Source: Microbacterium sp. nov. GSS16 (GTDB lineage: Bacteria > Actinomycetota > Actinomycetes > Actinomycetales > Microbacteriaceae). From it: a stretch of 64,000 nucleotides of DNA. The position numbers and the translations under genes are program-made. Positions 54,470 to 62,389 of the stretch are shown piece after piece. Each line of letters begins with the position of its first letter. Within the stretch, counting starts at the first letter, position 1. The notes beneath the pieces were generated by a model, which worked only from the letters and a program-made list of their open reading frames with translations, ran no database searches and was not told the origin of the DNA. The stretch lies in NCBI RefSeq assembly GCF_028198145.1, contig NZ_CP116338.1, positions 1,984,001 to 2,048,000 of the forward strand, given 5' to 3'.

Positions 54470-57001
54470 TTGACCGAGCACGCGTCCCACGCCGAGTCCC
54501 CTGAAGTGATGTCCGCACACGACATCCAGCTCAAGTGGCAGGAGTACTGGGCCGAGAACGACACGTTCGTGGCGGGCGGCGACGACGACGATCGGCCGCG
54601 CAAGTACATCCTCGGCATGTTCCCGTACCCGTCGGGCGACCTGCACATGGGGCACGCCATCAACTACCTGTATCCCGATATCGTCGCCCGATACTGGCGG
54701 CACCGCGGTCACAACGTGCTGAACCCGATCGGGTGGGACTCGTTCGGCCTTCCCGCCGAGAACGCGGCGATCAAGCGCGGCGCTGACCCGCGCGAGTGGA
54801 CTTACAAGAACATCGACCAGCACAAGGCCGGCTTCCGCGGCTACGGCATGTCGTACGACTGGTCGCGTGTGCTGCACACCTCCGACCCGGAGTACTACCG
54901 GTGGAACCAGTGGCTGTTCCTGAAGCTGTACGAGCGCGGGCTGGCGTACCGCAAGAAGAGCGCCGTCAACTGGTGCCCCAACGACCAGACCGTGCTGGCG
55001 AACGAGCAGGTCGTCGACGGCCGCTGTGAGCGCTGCGGCGCCGAGGTCGTGAAGAAGAAGCTCACGCAGTGGTACTTCAAGATCACCGACTACGCCGACC
55101 GGCTGCTCGACGACCTCGACACGCTCGAGGGCCACTGGCCGCACAAGGTGCTCCAGATGCAGCGCAACTGGATCGGCCGCTCCACCGGCGCCGACGTCGA
55201 CTTCGTCATCGAGGGTCGTGACGAGCCCGTCACCGTGTTCACCACGCGCCCCGACACGCTGCACGGAGCGACTTTCTTCGTGATCGCCCCCGACTCCGAT
55301 CTGGCCGCGGAGCTGGCATCCGGTTCGTCGTCCGAGGTGCGCATGCGCTTCCAGGACTACCTCGAGACGGTGCAGAAGCAGACCGAGATCGAACGCCAGT
55401 CGACCGACCGTCCGAAGACCGGTGTGTTCCTCGAGCGCTATGCGGTCAACCCGGTGAACGGCGAGCGGATGCCCATCTGGGCCGCAGACTACGTGCTGGC
55501 CGACTACGGCCACGGCGCGGTCATGGCCGTGCCCGCGCACGACCAGCGCGACCTCGACTTCGCTCGCGAGTTCGACCTTCCGGTGAAGACGGTCGTCGAC
55601 ACGACGGTCATCGGCGGCGCGAACGAGGGCGGCGACCTGACCGAACTCGACCCCGCCGTGACCGGCATCGCGCTGATCGGCAACGGTCGCCTGGTGAACT
55701 CGGGCGACCTGGACGGCGTAGACAAGGCCGACGCCATCGCCCGCACCATCGCTCAGCTGGGTGAGGCGGGCACCGGCCGCGCGGCGAAGAACTATCGTCT
55801 GCGCGACTGGCTGATCTCGCGTCAGCGCTTCTGGGGCACTCCGATCCCCATGCTGCACCTCGACGACGGCAGCGTGGTCCCCGTGCCGGAGGACCGCCTC
55901 CCCGTGCAGCTGCCGAGCGTCGACGGGCTCGACCTGCGTCCGAAGGGCTCGTCGCCGCTGGGTGCGGCCGAGTCGTGGGTGCGCACGGTCGATCCCGCGT
56001 CGGGCGAGCCCGCGCTGCGCGACGCCGACACCATGGACACGTTCGTCGACAGCTCGTGGTACTTCCTGCGCTTCCTGTCGCCTGACAGCGACCAGTTCGC
56101 GTTCGACCCCGAGCAGGCCAGGCGCTGGGCGCCGGTCGACGGGTACTTCGGCGGTGTCGAGCACGCGATTCTGCACCTGCTGTACGCGCGCTTCATCACC
56201 AAGGTGCTCTTCGACCTCGGCCTGATCGACTTCGAGGAGCCGTTCTCGAACCTGGTGAACCAGGGCATGGTCATCATGGACGGCGCGAAGATGTCGAAGA
56301 GCAAGGGCAACCTCGTCGAGCTGTCCGACCTGCTCGGCCAGTATGGCGCCGACGCTCTGCGCCTGGGCCTCGCATTCGCCGGACCGGTGGAAGACGACAA
56401 GGAGTGGAACGGCGTCTCGCTGTCGGGGGCGCAGAAGTTCCTCTCCCGCGCGCTGCGCGTCGCCGACGAGGTGACGAGCGAGCCGGGAACCGCTCCGGAT
56501 GCCGGTGACGCGGCGCTGCGCCGCATCACCCACCGCCTGCTGGCGGACGCGCCGGCGCTCGTCGAGCAGACGAAGTTCAACGTCGTCGTCGCGCGTCTCA
56601 TGGAGCTGGTGAACGGCATCCGCAAGACGATCGACACCGGCGCCGGAGCAGCAGACCCGGCGGTGCGAGAGGCGGCCGAGACCGTCGCGATGATCCTCGA
56701 GCTCATCTCGCCGCACACGGGTGAGGAGATGTGGGCCCGGCTCGGACACGAGCCGTCGGTCAGCGCCGTGCAATGGCCGGATGCCGAACCCGCACTGCTC
56801 GTGGAAGACACCGTGACCACCGCCGTGCAGGTGAACGGCAAGGTGCGCGCGACCCTCGAGGTCGCCGCCGACATCTCCGACGCCGACCTGGAGGCAGCCG
56901 CCCGGGCTGACGAAAAGGTGCAGCGGGCGCTGGAGGGCAAGGAGATCGTGCGCGTGATCGTGCGCGCGCCGAAGATCGTCAACTTCGCCGTCAAGGGCTG
57001 A
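54470..57001 (+). CDS. leuS: Leucyl-tRNA synthetase
   Basis: Class I synthetase of about 843 residues charging tRNA-Leu, with a CP1 editing domain. HIGH-type HMGH lies at residues 59-62 ('[11 protein letters not shown]') and KMSKS at 607-611. The C-terminal domain ends '[19 protein letters not shown]', the usual LeuRS tail. The start is uncertain: TTG 54470 fits the common N-terminus length, and ATG 54509 (before '[10 protein letters not shown]') is the main alternative. Neither has a strong ribosome-binding site. Unlike ileS, no T-box precedes it. Confidence 0.95.
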   Translation: MTEHASHAESPEVMSAHDIQLKWQEYWAENDTFVAGGDDDDRPRKYILGMFPYPSGDLHMGHAINYLYPDIVARYWRHRGHNVLNPIGWDSFGLPAENAAIKRGADPREWTYKNIDQHKAGFRGYGMSYDWSRVLHTSDPEYYRWNQWLFLKLYERGLAYRKKSAVNWCPNDQTVLANEQVVDGRCERCGAEVVKKKLTQWYFKITDYADRLLDDLDTLEGHWPHKVLQMQRNWIGRSTGADVDFVIEGRDEPVTVFTTRPDTLHGATFFVIAPDSDLAAELASGSSSEVRMRFQDYLETVQKQTEIERQSTDRPKTGVFLERYAVNPVNGERMPIWAADYVLADYGHGAVMAVPAHDQRDLDFAREFDLPVKTVVDTTVIGGANEGGDLTELDPAVTGIALIGNGRLVNSGDLDGVDKADAIARTIAQLGEAGTGRAAKNYRLRDWLISRQRFWGTPIPMLHLDDGSVVPVPEDRLPVQLPSVDGLDLRPKGSSPLGAAESWVRTVDPASGEPALRDADTMDTFVDSSWYFLRFLSPDSDQFAFDPEQARRWAPVDGYFGGVEHAILHLLYARFITKVLFDLGLIDFEEPFSNLVNQGMVIMDGAKMSKSKGNLVELSDLLGQYGADALRLGLAFAGPVEDDKEWNGVSLSGAQKFLSRALRVADEVTSEPGTAPDAGDAALRRITHRLLADAPALVEQTKFNVVVARLMELVNGIRKTIDTGAGAADPAVREAAETVAMILELISPHTGEEMWARLGHEPSVSAVQWPDAEPALLVEDTVTTAVQVNGKVRATLEVAADISDADLEAAARADEKVQRALEGKEIVRVIVRAPKIVNFAVKG

Positions 57002-57016
57002 TCGACCGCTCTCTGC

Positions 57017-57056
57017 GGCTGTGCACAGCCCGCGCTCCCGCGCGAGTTGTGCACAG
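57017..57056 (+). promoter_or_regulatory. Paired TGTGCACA palindromes upstream of comEA
   Basis: A 14-bp perfect palindrome GGCTGTGCACAGCC (57017-57030) and a second TGTGCACA (57048-57055) lie 28 bp apart centre to centre, between the leuS stop and the comEA promoter. The two copies can also pair as a large hairpin with CGCG inside. They may be a regulator site for the comEA-comEC operon or a leuS terminator. Confidence 0.5.
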
Positions 57057-57095
57057 GCGCCGGGATCCGCGGTAGGCGTCCGCGAGCCGGCGGCC

Positions 57096-57101
57096 TAGCG
57101 T
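57096..57101 (+). promoter_or_regulatory. Leaderless-type -10 element of comEA
   Basis: TAGCGT ends six bases before the comEA GTG, with no Shine-Dalgarno sequence. Confidence 0.45.
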
Positions 57102-57107
57102 GTCAGG

Positions 57108-57767
57108 GTGTCAGCCGACGAGCCCGCAGACCCGGATGTGCGCGCACGCCCGCGTCTGAGGCTGGGCATCGGCGCCGCGGTGACGCTGGGACTGGTGGTG
57201 CTGTCGGCTGCGGTCGGCTGGGGCATCCTGCGCGGTCAGGCGGCTCCCGCCGAGAGCATCGCGCTCGACGACGCATCGTCCTCTGCCGAGACGACCGACG
57301 GATCGGGTGACGTTTCTGCGGTGGCGCCGCCCGAGGGGCTCTACGTGCACGTGCTCGGCGAGGTCGTCACACCCGGGCTGTACATCGTCGATCAGGACGC
57401 CCGGCTGGTGGATGCTCTCGCGGCTGCCGGCGGCACCCTGGATTCGGCCGACCTGCAGGCCGTGAACCTCGCCCGTCCGCTGAGTGACGGTGAGCAGATC
57501 GTCGTGCCTGAGATCGGCGCGGAGGCGGCGACCGATGCTGCGCCGGGCGGAGCGGGCGGCGAGGCCGCTTCCGACGGTGTGCTGAACCTCAACACGGCCG
57601 ACCAGGCGGCGCTCGAGACGCTGCCGCGCATCGGCCCGGCGCTGGCGCAGCGGATCATCGACTGGCGGGACGAGAACGGACGCTTCCGCTCTGTCGACGA
57701 CCTGCTGGCCGTGCCGGGCATCGGCGAGAAGCTGCTCGCCGGTGTGCGCGAGAAGGTACGGGTGTGA
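57108..57767 (+). CDS. comEA: ComEA-like DNA-binding competence protein
   Basis: A 219-residue membrane-anchored protein that in naturally competent bacteria binds incoming DNA outside the membrane. It has one N-terminal membrane segment (about 20-40), an acidic Ser/Thr linker, a SLBB domain with 'YVHVLGEVVTPGLYIVD' and a C-terminal helix-hairpin-helix pair with 'LNLNTADQAALETLPRIGPALAQRIIDWR' (quoted partly: LNTADQAALETLPRIGPAL). The last four bases overlap comEC (GTGA). Whether this strain takes up DNA is unknown. Confidence 0.92.
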   Translation: MSADEPADPDVRARPRLRLGIGAAVTLGLVVLSAAVGWGILRGQAAPAESIALDDASSSAETTDGSGDVSAVAPPEGLYVHVLGEVVTPGLYIVDQDARLVDALAAAGGTLDSADLQAVNLARPLSDGEQIVVPEIGAEAATDAAPGGAGGEAASDGVLNLNTADQAALETLPRIGPALAQRIIDWRDENGRFRSVDDLLAVPGIGEKLLAGVREKVRV

Positions 57768-60022
57768 AGGATCTGCGCATGTCGGCGGTGGCGGTGGCGC
57801 TCTGGGCGATCGCGCTGCTGCTCATCCACGTGCCGGGACTCGTCGCCGCCGTGATCGCGGTGAGCCTCGTCGCGGCGGCGCTGCTGATCGCGGCTCGTCG
57901 CCGCCGAGCCGGGCTCGCCGTGCTCGTGCTGCTGTGCGGTGCGGGTCTCGCCGCCACCGTCGGCGCGGCGCAGCCCGCCCGCGACGGCCTCGCGGCGCAG
58001 GACGGCCACATCATCGCGGCGCTGGTCGAGGTGAGCTCCTCGGCGTCGCTCGGCAGCGACGGCCGTCTCTGGTTCGATGCGCAGACCATCGCGATCGGTC
58101 CACCCGGCCACCCGGTGCGCATCGCCGGCCAGGTGCGTGTCGGGATCGCACCGATCGACGGGGCGGATCTCGGTGTGGTGCTGCAGGTGACCGGGCAGGG
58201 CAAGCGGACGGCGCCGGGGGAGCGGGCGGCGCTCGTGCTCTTCGGCTCGCGCGCGGAGGTGGCGCAGCCGGCATCCGGGATCTTCGCCGTGGCGGCCACC
58301 ACCCGCGCCGAGTTCATCGAGCGCGCGAGTGGACTCCCGGAGCCCGGCGCAGGCCTGCTGCCCGGCCTCGCCGTGGGCGACACGAGAGCCGTGTCGGAAG
58401 ACGTCAGCGCTGCGATGCTGGCATCCGGACTCAGCCACCTCACGGCCGTCAGCGGGGCCAACTGCGCGATCGTGGTCGCGGCCGTGTTCTGGCTCGTCTC
58501 GCTCCTCGGCGGCGGTCGCGGCCTGCGCATCGCACTCTCGCTGCTCGCCCTGGGAGCCTTCGTCGTGCTTGTCACACCCGAGCCCAGCGTCATCCGCGCC
58601 TCGGTGATGGCCGCGCTCGCGATGCTCACCCTGCTGCTCGGCCGGCCGAGCGCGGGATTGGCGATGCTCTCGCTCGCCGTCTGCGGGCTGCTCATCGTCG
58701 ATCCCTGGCTGGCGGCGACACCGGGCTTCGCGCTGTCGGCAGCCGCGACCGCGGCGCTGCTGGTGCTGTCCCGTCCGCTGCTGCGCGGGCTAGGGCGCTG
58801 GATGCCCGTACCGCTCGCTCTCGCCCTGTCGGTGCCGCTGGCGGCGCAGCTGGTGTGCGGGCCGATCGTCGCGCTGTTTTCCGAAACGCAGTCGGTGATC
58901 GGAGTCGTCGCCAACCTCCTCGCCGCACCCGCCGCGCCCATCGCGACCGTGATCGGGCTGCTGGCGTGTCTCACCTCTCCCGTGCCCGCGCTGGCGGACC
59001 TGCTCGCGGCGGCGGCGTGGCTGCCCGCAGCTTGGATCCAGACGACCGCGACCGTGTTGGCGGCGCTGCCCGGAGCCACCGCCGCGGTGCCGGCGGGGCC
59101 GGCTGCGGCCTGCGTCGTCGCCGTGCTCAGCGCCGCGGTCACGCTCGTGCTCGTCCGCCCACGTTCGCGTCGGCTGCGGCTGGCGGCCGCGGCCGTCGTC
59201 GTCATCGCGCTGGCCGCCTCGATCGCACGGATGCTGTTGAGCGGGCCGCTCGCATCCATGACCACTCCCGCGGCGTGGTCGATCGCCGCCTGCGACATCG
59301 GGCAGGGCGATGCAGTGCTCGTCCGCTCGGGAGAGCAGACCGCCCTCGTCGACGCCGGGCCGGATCCGGACGCCCTCGCCAGGTGTCTGGCGCAGACCGG
59401 CACCGACCGCATAGACCTGCTCGTGCTCACGCACTTCGACCTCGACCACGTCGGTGCGGCGACCTCGCTCGCCGGTCGCGTCGGCACGGTGCTGCACGGA
59501 CCGGTCGCCGAGCCCGCCGATCAGCGGATCCTCGATGAGCTGGCGGCGGGCGGCGCCACCCTGCAGCGCGGAGCGGTGGGCACCGGCGGGACACTCGGAT
59601 CGGCCGAGTGGCGGGTCGTCTGGCCGCCGCTGGACTCGGCGGCGTTCCCCAGCGGCAACGACGCCAGCATCGTCGTCGACATCGCCGACGGCGGAGTGCC
59701 CCGGATGCTCATGCTCGGCGATCTCTCGGCCGCTCCGCAGCGTCAGCTGCTCGCGAGCGGCCGGGTGCGTGGCGAGTACGCGGTGGTCAAGGTCGCGCAC
59801 CACGACAGCCGCGACCAGGAGCCGGCGTTGTACGCGCAGATCGCCGCGCCGGCGGCGCTGATCAGCGTGGGCGCGAAGAACGACTACGGGCATCCGCGCG
59901 AGGAGGCGCTGGCGCTTCTCGAGGCGGCGGGCTCGCGCGCGCTGCGCACCGATCGGCGTGGGCTCGTGCTGCTCGGCGAGGCGGAGGGGCGGCTGGTCGT
60001 GTGGACCGAGCGTCAGGAATGA
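57764..60022 (+). CDS. comEC: ComEC/Rec2-like DNA-uptake channel
   Basis: A 752-residue polytopic membrane protein, the probable channel for single-stranded DNA. The N-terminal part has several hydrophobic segments and the Competence domain with 'LPGLAVGDTRAVSEDV' and 'GLSHLTAVSGANCAIV'. The C-terminal metallo-beta-lactamase domain carries 'HFDLDH' at residues 557-562 and 'KVAHHDSRDQE', with zinc-binding residues kept. GTG 57764 overlaps comEA. No other late competence gene is in the window; holA follows separately. Confidence 0.92.
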   Translation: MKDLRMSAVAVALWAIALLLIHVPGLVAAVIAVSLVAAALLIAARRRRAGLAVLVLLCGAGLAATVGAAQPARDGLAAQDGHIIAALVEVSSSASLGSDGRLWFDAQTIAIGPPGHPVRIAGQVRVGIAPIDGADLGVVLQVTGQGKRTAPGERAALVLFGSRAEVAQPASGIFAVAATTRAEFIERASGLPEPGAGLLPGLAVGDTRAVSEDVSAAMLASGLSHLTAVSGANCAIVVAAVFWLVSLLGGGRGLRIALSLLALGAFVVLVTPEPSVIRASVMAALAMLTLLLGRPSAGLAMLSLAVCGLLIVDPWLAATPGFALSAAATAALLVLSRPLLRGLGRWMPVPLALALSVPLAAQLVCGPIVALFSETQSVIGVVANLLAAPAAPIATVIGLLACLTSPVPALADLLAAAAWLPAAWIQTTATVLAALPGATAAVPAGPAAACVVAVLSAAVTLVLVRPRSRRLRLAAAAVVVIALAASIARMLLSGPLASMTTPAAWSIAACDIGQGDAVLVRSGEQTALVDAGPDPDALARCLAQTGTDRIDLLVLTHFDLDHVGAATSLAGRVGTVLHGPVAEPADQRILDELAAGGATLQRGAVGTGGTLGSAEWRVVWPPLDSAAFPSGNDASIVVDIADGGVPRMLMLGDLSAAPQRQLLASGRVRGEYAVVKVAHHDSRDQEPALYAQIAAPAALISVGAKNDYGHPREEALALLEAAGSRALRTDRRGLVLLGEAEGRLVVWTERQE

Positions 60023-60039
60023 AGGTCGGCACCCGCCGG

Positions 60040-60045
60040 TAGGCT
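60040..60045 (+). promoter_or_regulatory. Leaderless-type -10 element of holA
   Basis: TAGGCT ends six bases before the holA ATG. Confidence 0.45.
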
Positions 60046-60051
60046 GTGAGC

Positions 60052-61092
60052 ATGGCAGCTCCCCGTTCTTCGGCACGCAGCACGGCCGCGAAGGGCGCCA
60101 AGATCCCACAGGTGTCATGGCGTGAACCGCGCCCGGCGCCGATTGTTCTCGTCTCCGGGCCCGAAGAGGTGCTCGCCGAGCGCGCGATCGCCGGCGTCCG
60201 CGACTACCTGCGCGCAGAGGATCCGGCGCTCGAGGTCAGCGACATCCGCGCCGACGACTACGCGGCCGGCGCGCTGCTCGCGCTCACCTCGCCCTCGCTG
60301 TTCGGCGAACCACGGCTGGTACGCGTGGCCGGCGTCGAGAAATGCACCGATGCCTTCCTGCAGGAGGCTGTGCGCTACGTCGAGGCGCCGCAGGAAGGCG
60401 CGACCGTGATCCTCCGCCACACCGGAGCGACTGTGCGCGGAAAGAAGCTGCTCGATGCGGTCCGTGCCGGCATCGGCGGCGGCATCGAGATCCCGTGTGC
60501 CGCGGTGAAGCGGGACTCGGACCGCGTCGACTTCGCGGCGGGCGAGTTCAAGGCGGTGAAGAAGCGCATCCAGCCGACCGCGCTGCGCGCGCTCGTCTCG
60601 GCCTTCGCCGATGACCTCACCGAGCTCGCGGCCGCCTGTCAGCAGCTCATCGGCGACGTCGAGGGGGACATCACCGACGACGTCATCACCAAGTACTACG
60701 GCGGCCGCGTTGAGGTGTCGGCGTTCGTCGTCGCCGACACCGCGATCGCCGGCCGCTATGGCGAGGCCCTCGTCGCGCTGCGCCACGCCCTGGCATCCGG
60801 CGCCGATCCCGTGCCCATGGTCGCGGCTTTCGCCATGAAGCTGCGCACCATGGCGCGCGTTGCCGGCCGCCGTGAGCCCAGCCGTCAGCTCGCGCAGCAG
60901 CTGGGGATGAAGGACTGGCAGGTCGATCGCGCGCGCAAAGACCTCGCCGGGTGGAACGAGCGCTCCCTCGGCATGGCGATCCAAGCGGCGGCCCGCGCCG
61001 ACGCCGAGGTGAAGGGCGCCGCACGCGACCCGATCTTCGCGCTCGAGCGCATGGTCACGGTCGTCGCCACGCGCGACGCGTTCGCGTCCTGA
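60052..61092 (+). CDS. holA: DNA polymerase III delta subunit
   Basis: The clamp-opening subunit of the replisome clamp loader. The 346-residue protein has the family start 'APIVLVSGPEEVLAERAI' after a basic tail, 'LFGEPRLVRVAGVEK', and the C-terminal helical domain with 'KLRTMARVAGRREPSRQLAQQLGM' (quoted partly: LRTMARVAGRREPSRQLAQ). ATG 60052 is six bases after TAGGCT; GTG 60046 would overlap the predicted transcription start. It is convergent with rpsT, with a hairpin between. The comEC-holA-rpsT order is common. Confidence 0.93.
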   Translation: MAAPRSSARSTAAKGAKIPQVSWREPRPAPIVLVSGPEEVLAERAIAGVRDYLRAEDPALEVSDIRADDYAAGALLALTSPSLFGEPRLVRVAGVEKCTDAFLQEAVRYVEAPQEGATVILRHTGATVRGKKLLDAVRAGIGGGIEIPCAAVKRDSDRVDFAAGEFKAVKKRIQPTALRALVSAFADDLTELAAACQQLIGDVEGDITDDVITKYYGGRVEVSAFVVADTAIAGRYGEALVALRHALASGADPVPMVAAFAMKLRTMARVAGRREPSRQLAQQLGMKDWQVDRARKDLAGWNERSLGMAIQAAARADAEVKGAARDPIFALERMVTVVATRDAFAS

Positions 61093-61099
61093 CACAGCA

Positions 61100-61131
61100 G
61101 AAGGCCCGCCCCGCGAACGGGACGGGCCTTC
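61100..61131. terminator. Terminator between holA and rpsT
   Basis: A 13-bp stem with one mismatch (61100-61112 with 61119-61131) lies seven bases after the holA stop, between converging genes. Confidence 0.75.
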
Positions 61132-61152
61132 GAAGCATCCGGGCCTATTCGG

Positions 61153-61176
61153 GCCCTGAGCCTGTCAAGAGCTCAG
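61153..61176. repeat. Dispersed CAGGCTCAGGG repeat copy at the 3' end of rpsT
   Basis: The minus strand reads CTTGACAGGCTCAGGG (61168-61153), matching the core of the copies at 17349-17390 and 28958-29027. CTGAGC and GCTCAG arms (61156-61161 and 61171-61176) form a small hairpin that overlaps the rpsT stop and may act in termination. Confidence 0.5.
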
Positions 61177-61433
61177 AGAGCGGCGACCTTCTTGGCGATG
61201 GCCGACTTGCGGTTCTTCGCCTGGTTCTTGTGCACGACGCCCTTGCTGACGGCCTTGTCGAGCTTCACCGACGCGAGCTTGAGGGCGCCCTCTGCGGCCT
61301 CCTTGTCGCCGGAGGCGATGGCCTCGCGGGTCTTGCGAACCAGCGTCTTCAGCTCGCTCTTGACGGCGCGGTTGCGCTCCTGAGCCTTCAGGTTGGTCTT
61401 GTTGCGCTTGATCTGCGACTTGATGTTTGCCAC
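61173..61433 (-). CDS. rpsT: 30S ribosomal protein S20
   Basis: A small-subunit protein of 86 residues binding 16S rRNA. It begins '[20 protein letters not shown]' and ends '[22 protein letters not shown]', the standard S20 termini. The start is the GTG at 61433, with AGAAGG about ten bases upstream. The frame extends to 61613 without S20 similarity. It converges on holA. Confidence 0.96.
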   Translation of the reverse strand: MANIKSQIKRNKTNLKAQERNRAVKSELKTLVRKTREAIASGDKEAAEGALKLASVKLDKAVSKGVVHKNQAKNRKSAIAKKVAAL

Positions 61434-61599
61434 GTGCGGACACCTTCTGTCTGGATGGGATTCGGAGTGCTGCCGACGGTAGAGGGACGCCGCACAGCGG
61501 TCGTGAGGGACGAACCCACACGCAAGCCAAGAACCAACACTACCAGCAGCGAAGGGCAGATGCTGAACGGGTCGGTGCCGCGCCTGATCGACAGCGTCC

Positions 61600-62322
61600 T
61601 CAGCTCCCGGCATTCAGCGTGGCCAACGCGAGTCGCAGCACCGCGTTGAATACCGACGGGCGCATCGCCGTGACCAGGTGCGTGGCGCGGGGCACGACGA
61701 TCAGCTCGGCGTGCGGGGCGAGACGCTGGAAGAGCGCTTCGTTCACCCGCAGCTGGTCGAACTGCCCGTTCACGAACCACAGCGGCTCCCGGATGCGCGC
61801 GAGCGCGGTCTCGAGATCGAGCGTCGCGAGGCTGCTCAAGGCGGCATCCTGGGCGTCGAACGCGTATCCGCCGGCCGCGAAGTCGCCGCGCGTGTCGACA
61901 GGCAGGGTCGCTGCGAGCACCCGATCGGTGAGCCACTGACCCCGGCCCGGCAGCGAGTTCATCGCACCGGCCAGCACCCGGTACGCCCGCAGCGCCGTGC
62001 CGCGTGGGAGCGCGGTGCACGACACCGCGACGGTGCCCGCGAGCGGCGGCGGGTCCTCTCCGCCGGCATAGGCGAGCGAGAGCAGTCCGCCCATCGAATG
62101 CCCGACGAGCAGCACGGGCCCGTGCTCGGCCGCCGCCCGTACGGCGGCGTCGATCGTGTGCAGCGCCTCGTGCAGGGTGAAGTCCTCCTGCATCCGCGTG
62201 CCGTGCGCGGGAAGGTCGACCGCCGTCGCCGGGATGCCGTTCTCGGCGAGCCAGGAGAGCTGCGAGCGCCACATCGTGGCCGACGTGCGGATGCCGTGCA
62301 CGAGGACGACCTGGACGCTCAC
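61600..62322 (-). CDS. Alpha/beta-hydrolase fold protein
   Basis: A 240-residue serine hydrolase of unknown substrate. It starts '[20 protein letters not shown]', with the oxyanion-hole HG. The nucleophile elbow is GHSMGG (about residue 76), an acidic residue sits in '[14 protein letters not shown]', and a late histidine is in '[11 protein letters not shown]'. The GTG start 62322 is six bases after a minus-strand TATGCT. The ORF's upstream extension reads into that element and is rejected. Esterase or lactonase activity is plausible. Confidence 0.85.
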   Translation of the reverse strand: MSVQVVLVHGIRTSATMWRSQLSWLAENGIPATAVDLPAHGTRMQEDFTLHEALHTIDAAVRAAAEHGPVLLVGHSMGGLLSLAYAGGEDPPPLAGTVAVSCTALPRGTALRAYRVLAGAMNSLPGRGQWLTDRVLAATLPVDTRGDFAAGGYAFDAQDAALSSLATLDLETALARIREPLWFVNGQFDQLRVNEALFQRLAPHAELIVVPRATHLVTAMRPSVFNAVLRLALATLNAGS

Positions 62323-62328
62323 CCTCTC

Positions 62329-62334
62329 AGCATA
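62329..62334 (-). promoter_or_regulatory. Leaderless-type -10 element of the hydrolase gene
   Basis: TATGCT on the minus strand ends six bases before the GTG at 62322. Confidence 0.45.
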
Positions 62335-62341
62335 TGAAGAA

Positions 62342-62374
62342 AGCGGGGCCGGTGGATGAACCACCGGCCCCGCT
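62342..62374 (-). terminator. Terminator of the second peptide-binding protein gene
   Basis: A perfect 14-bp stem (62342-62355 with 62361-62374) with loop ATGAA, 15 bases after the binding-protein stop on the minus strand. Confidence 0.8.
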
Positions 62375-62389
62375 CAGATCGTGCTGTGC

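Noticed and set aside
53552-56773. Very long open frame (1,073 codons) on the minus strand
   Set aside because: It runs antisense to pabB and leuS, whose motifs and lengths are clear. Its translation is low-complexity Arg/Leu/Val-rich, as expected from a shadow of high-GC codons.
57047-57055. DnaA-box-like TTGTGCACA as an origin signal
   Set aside because: Only one or two sites, no cluster, and no dnaA/dnaN/recF neighbours.
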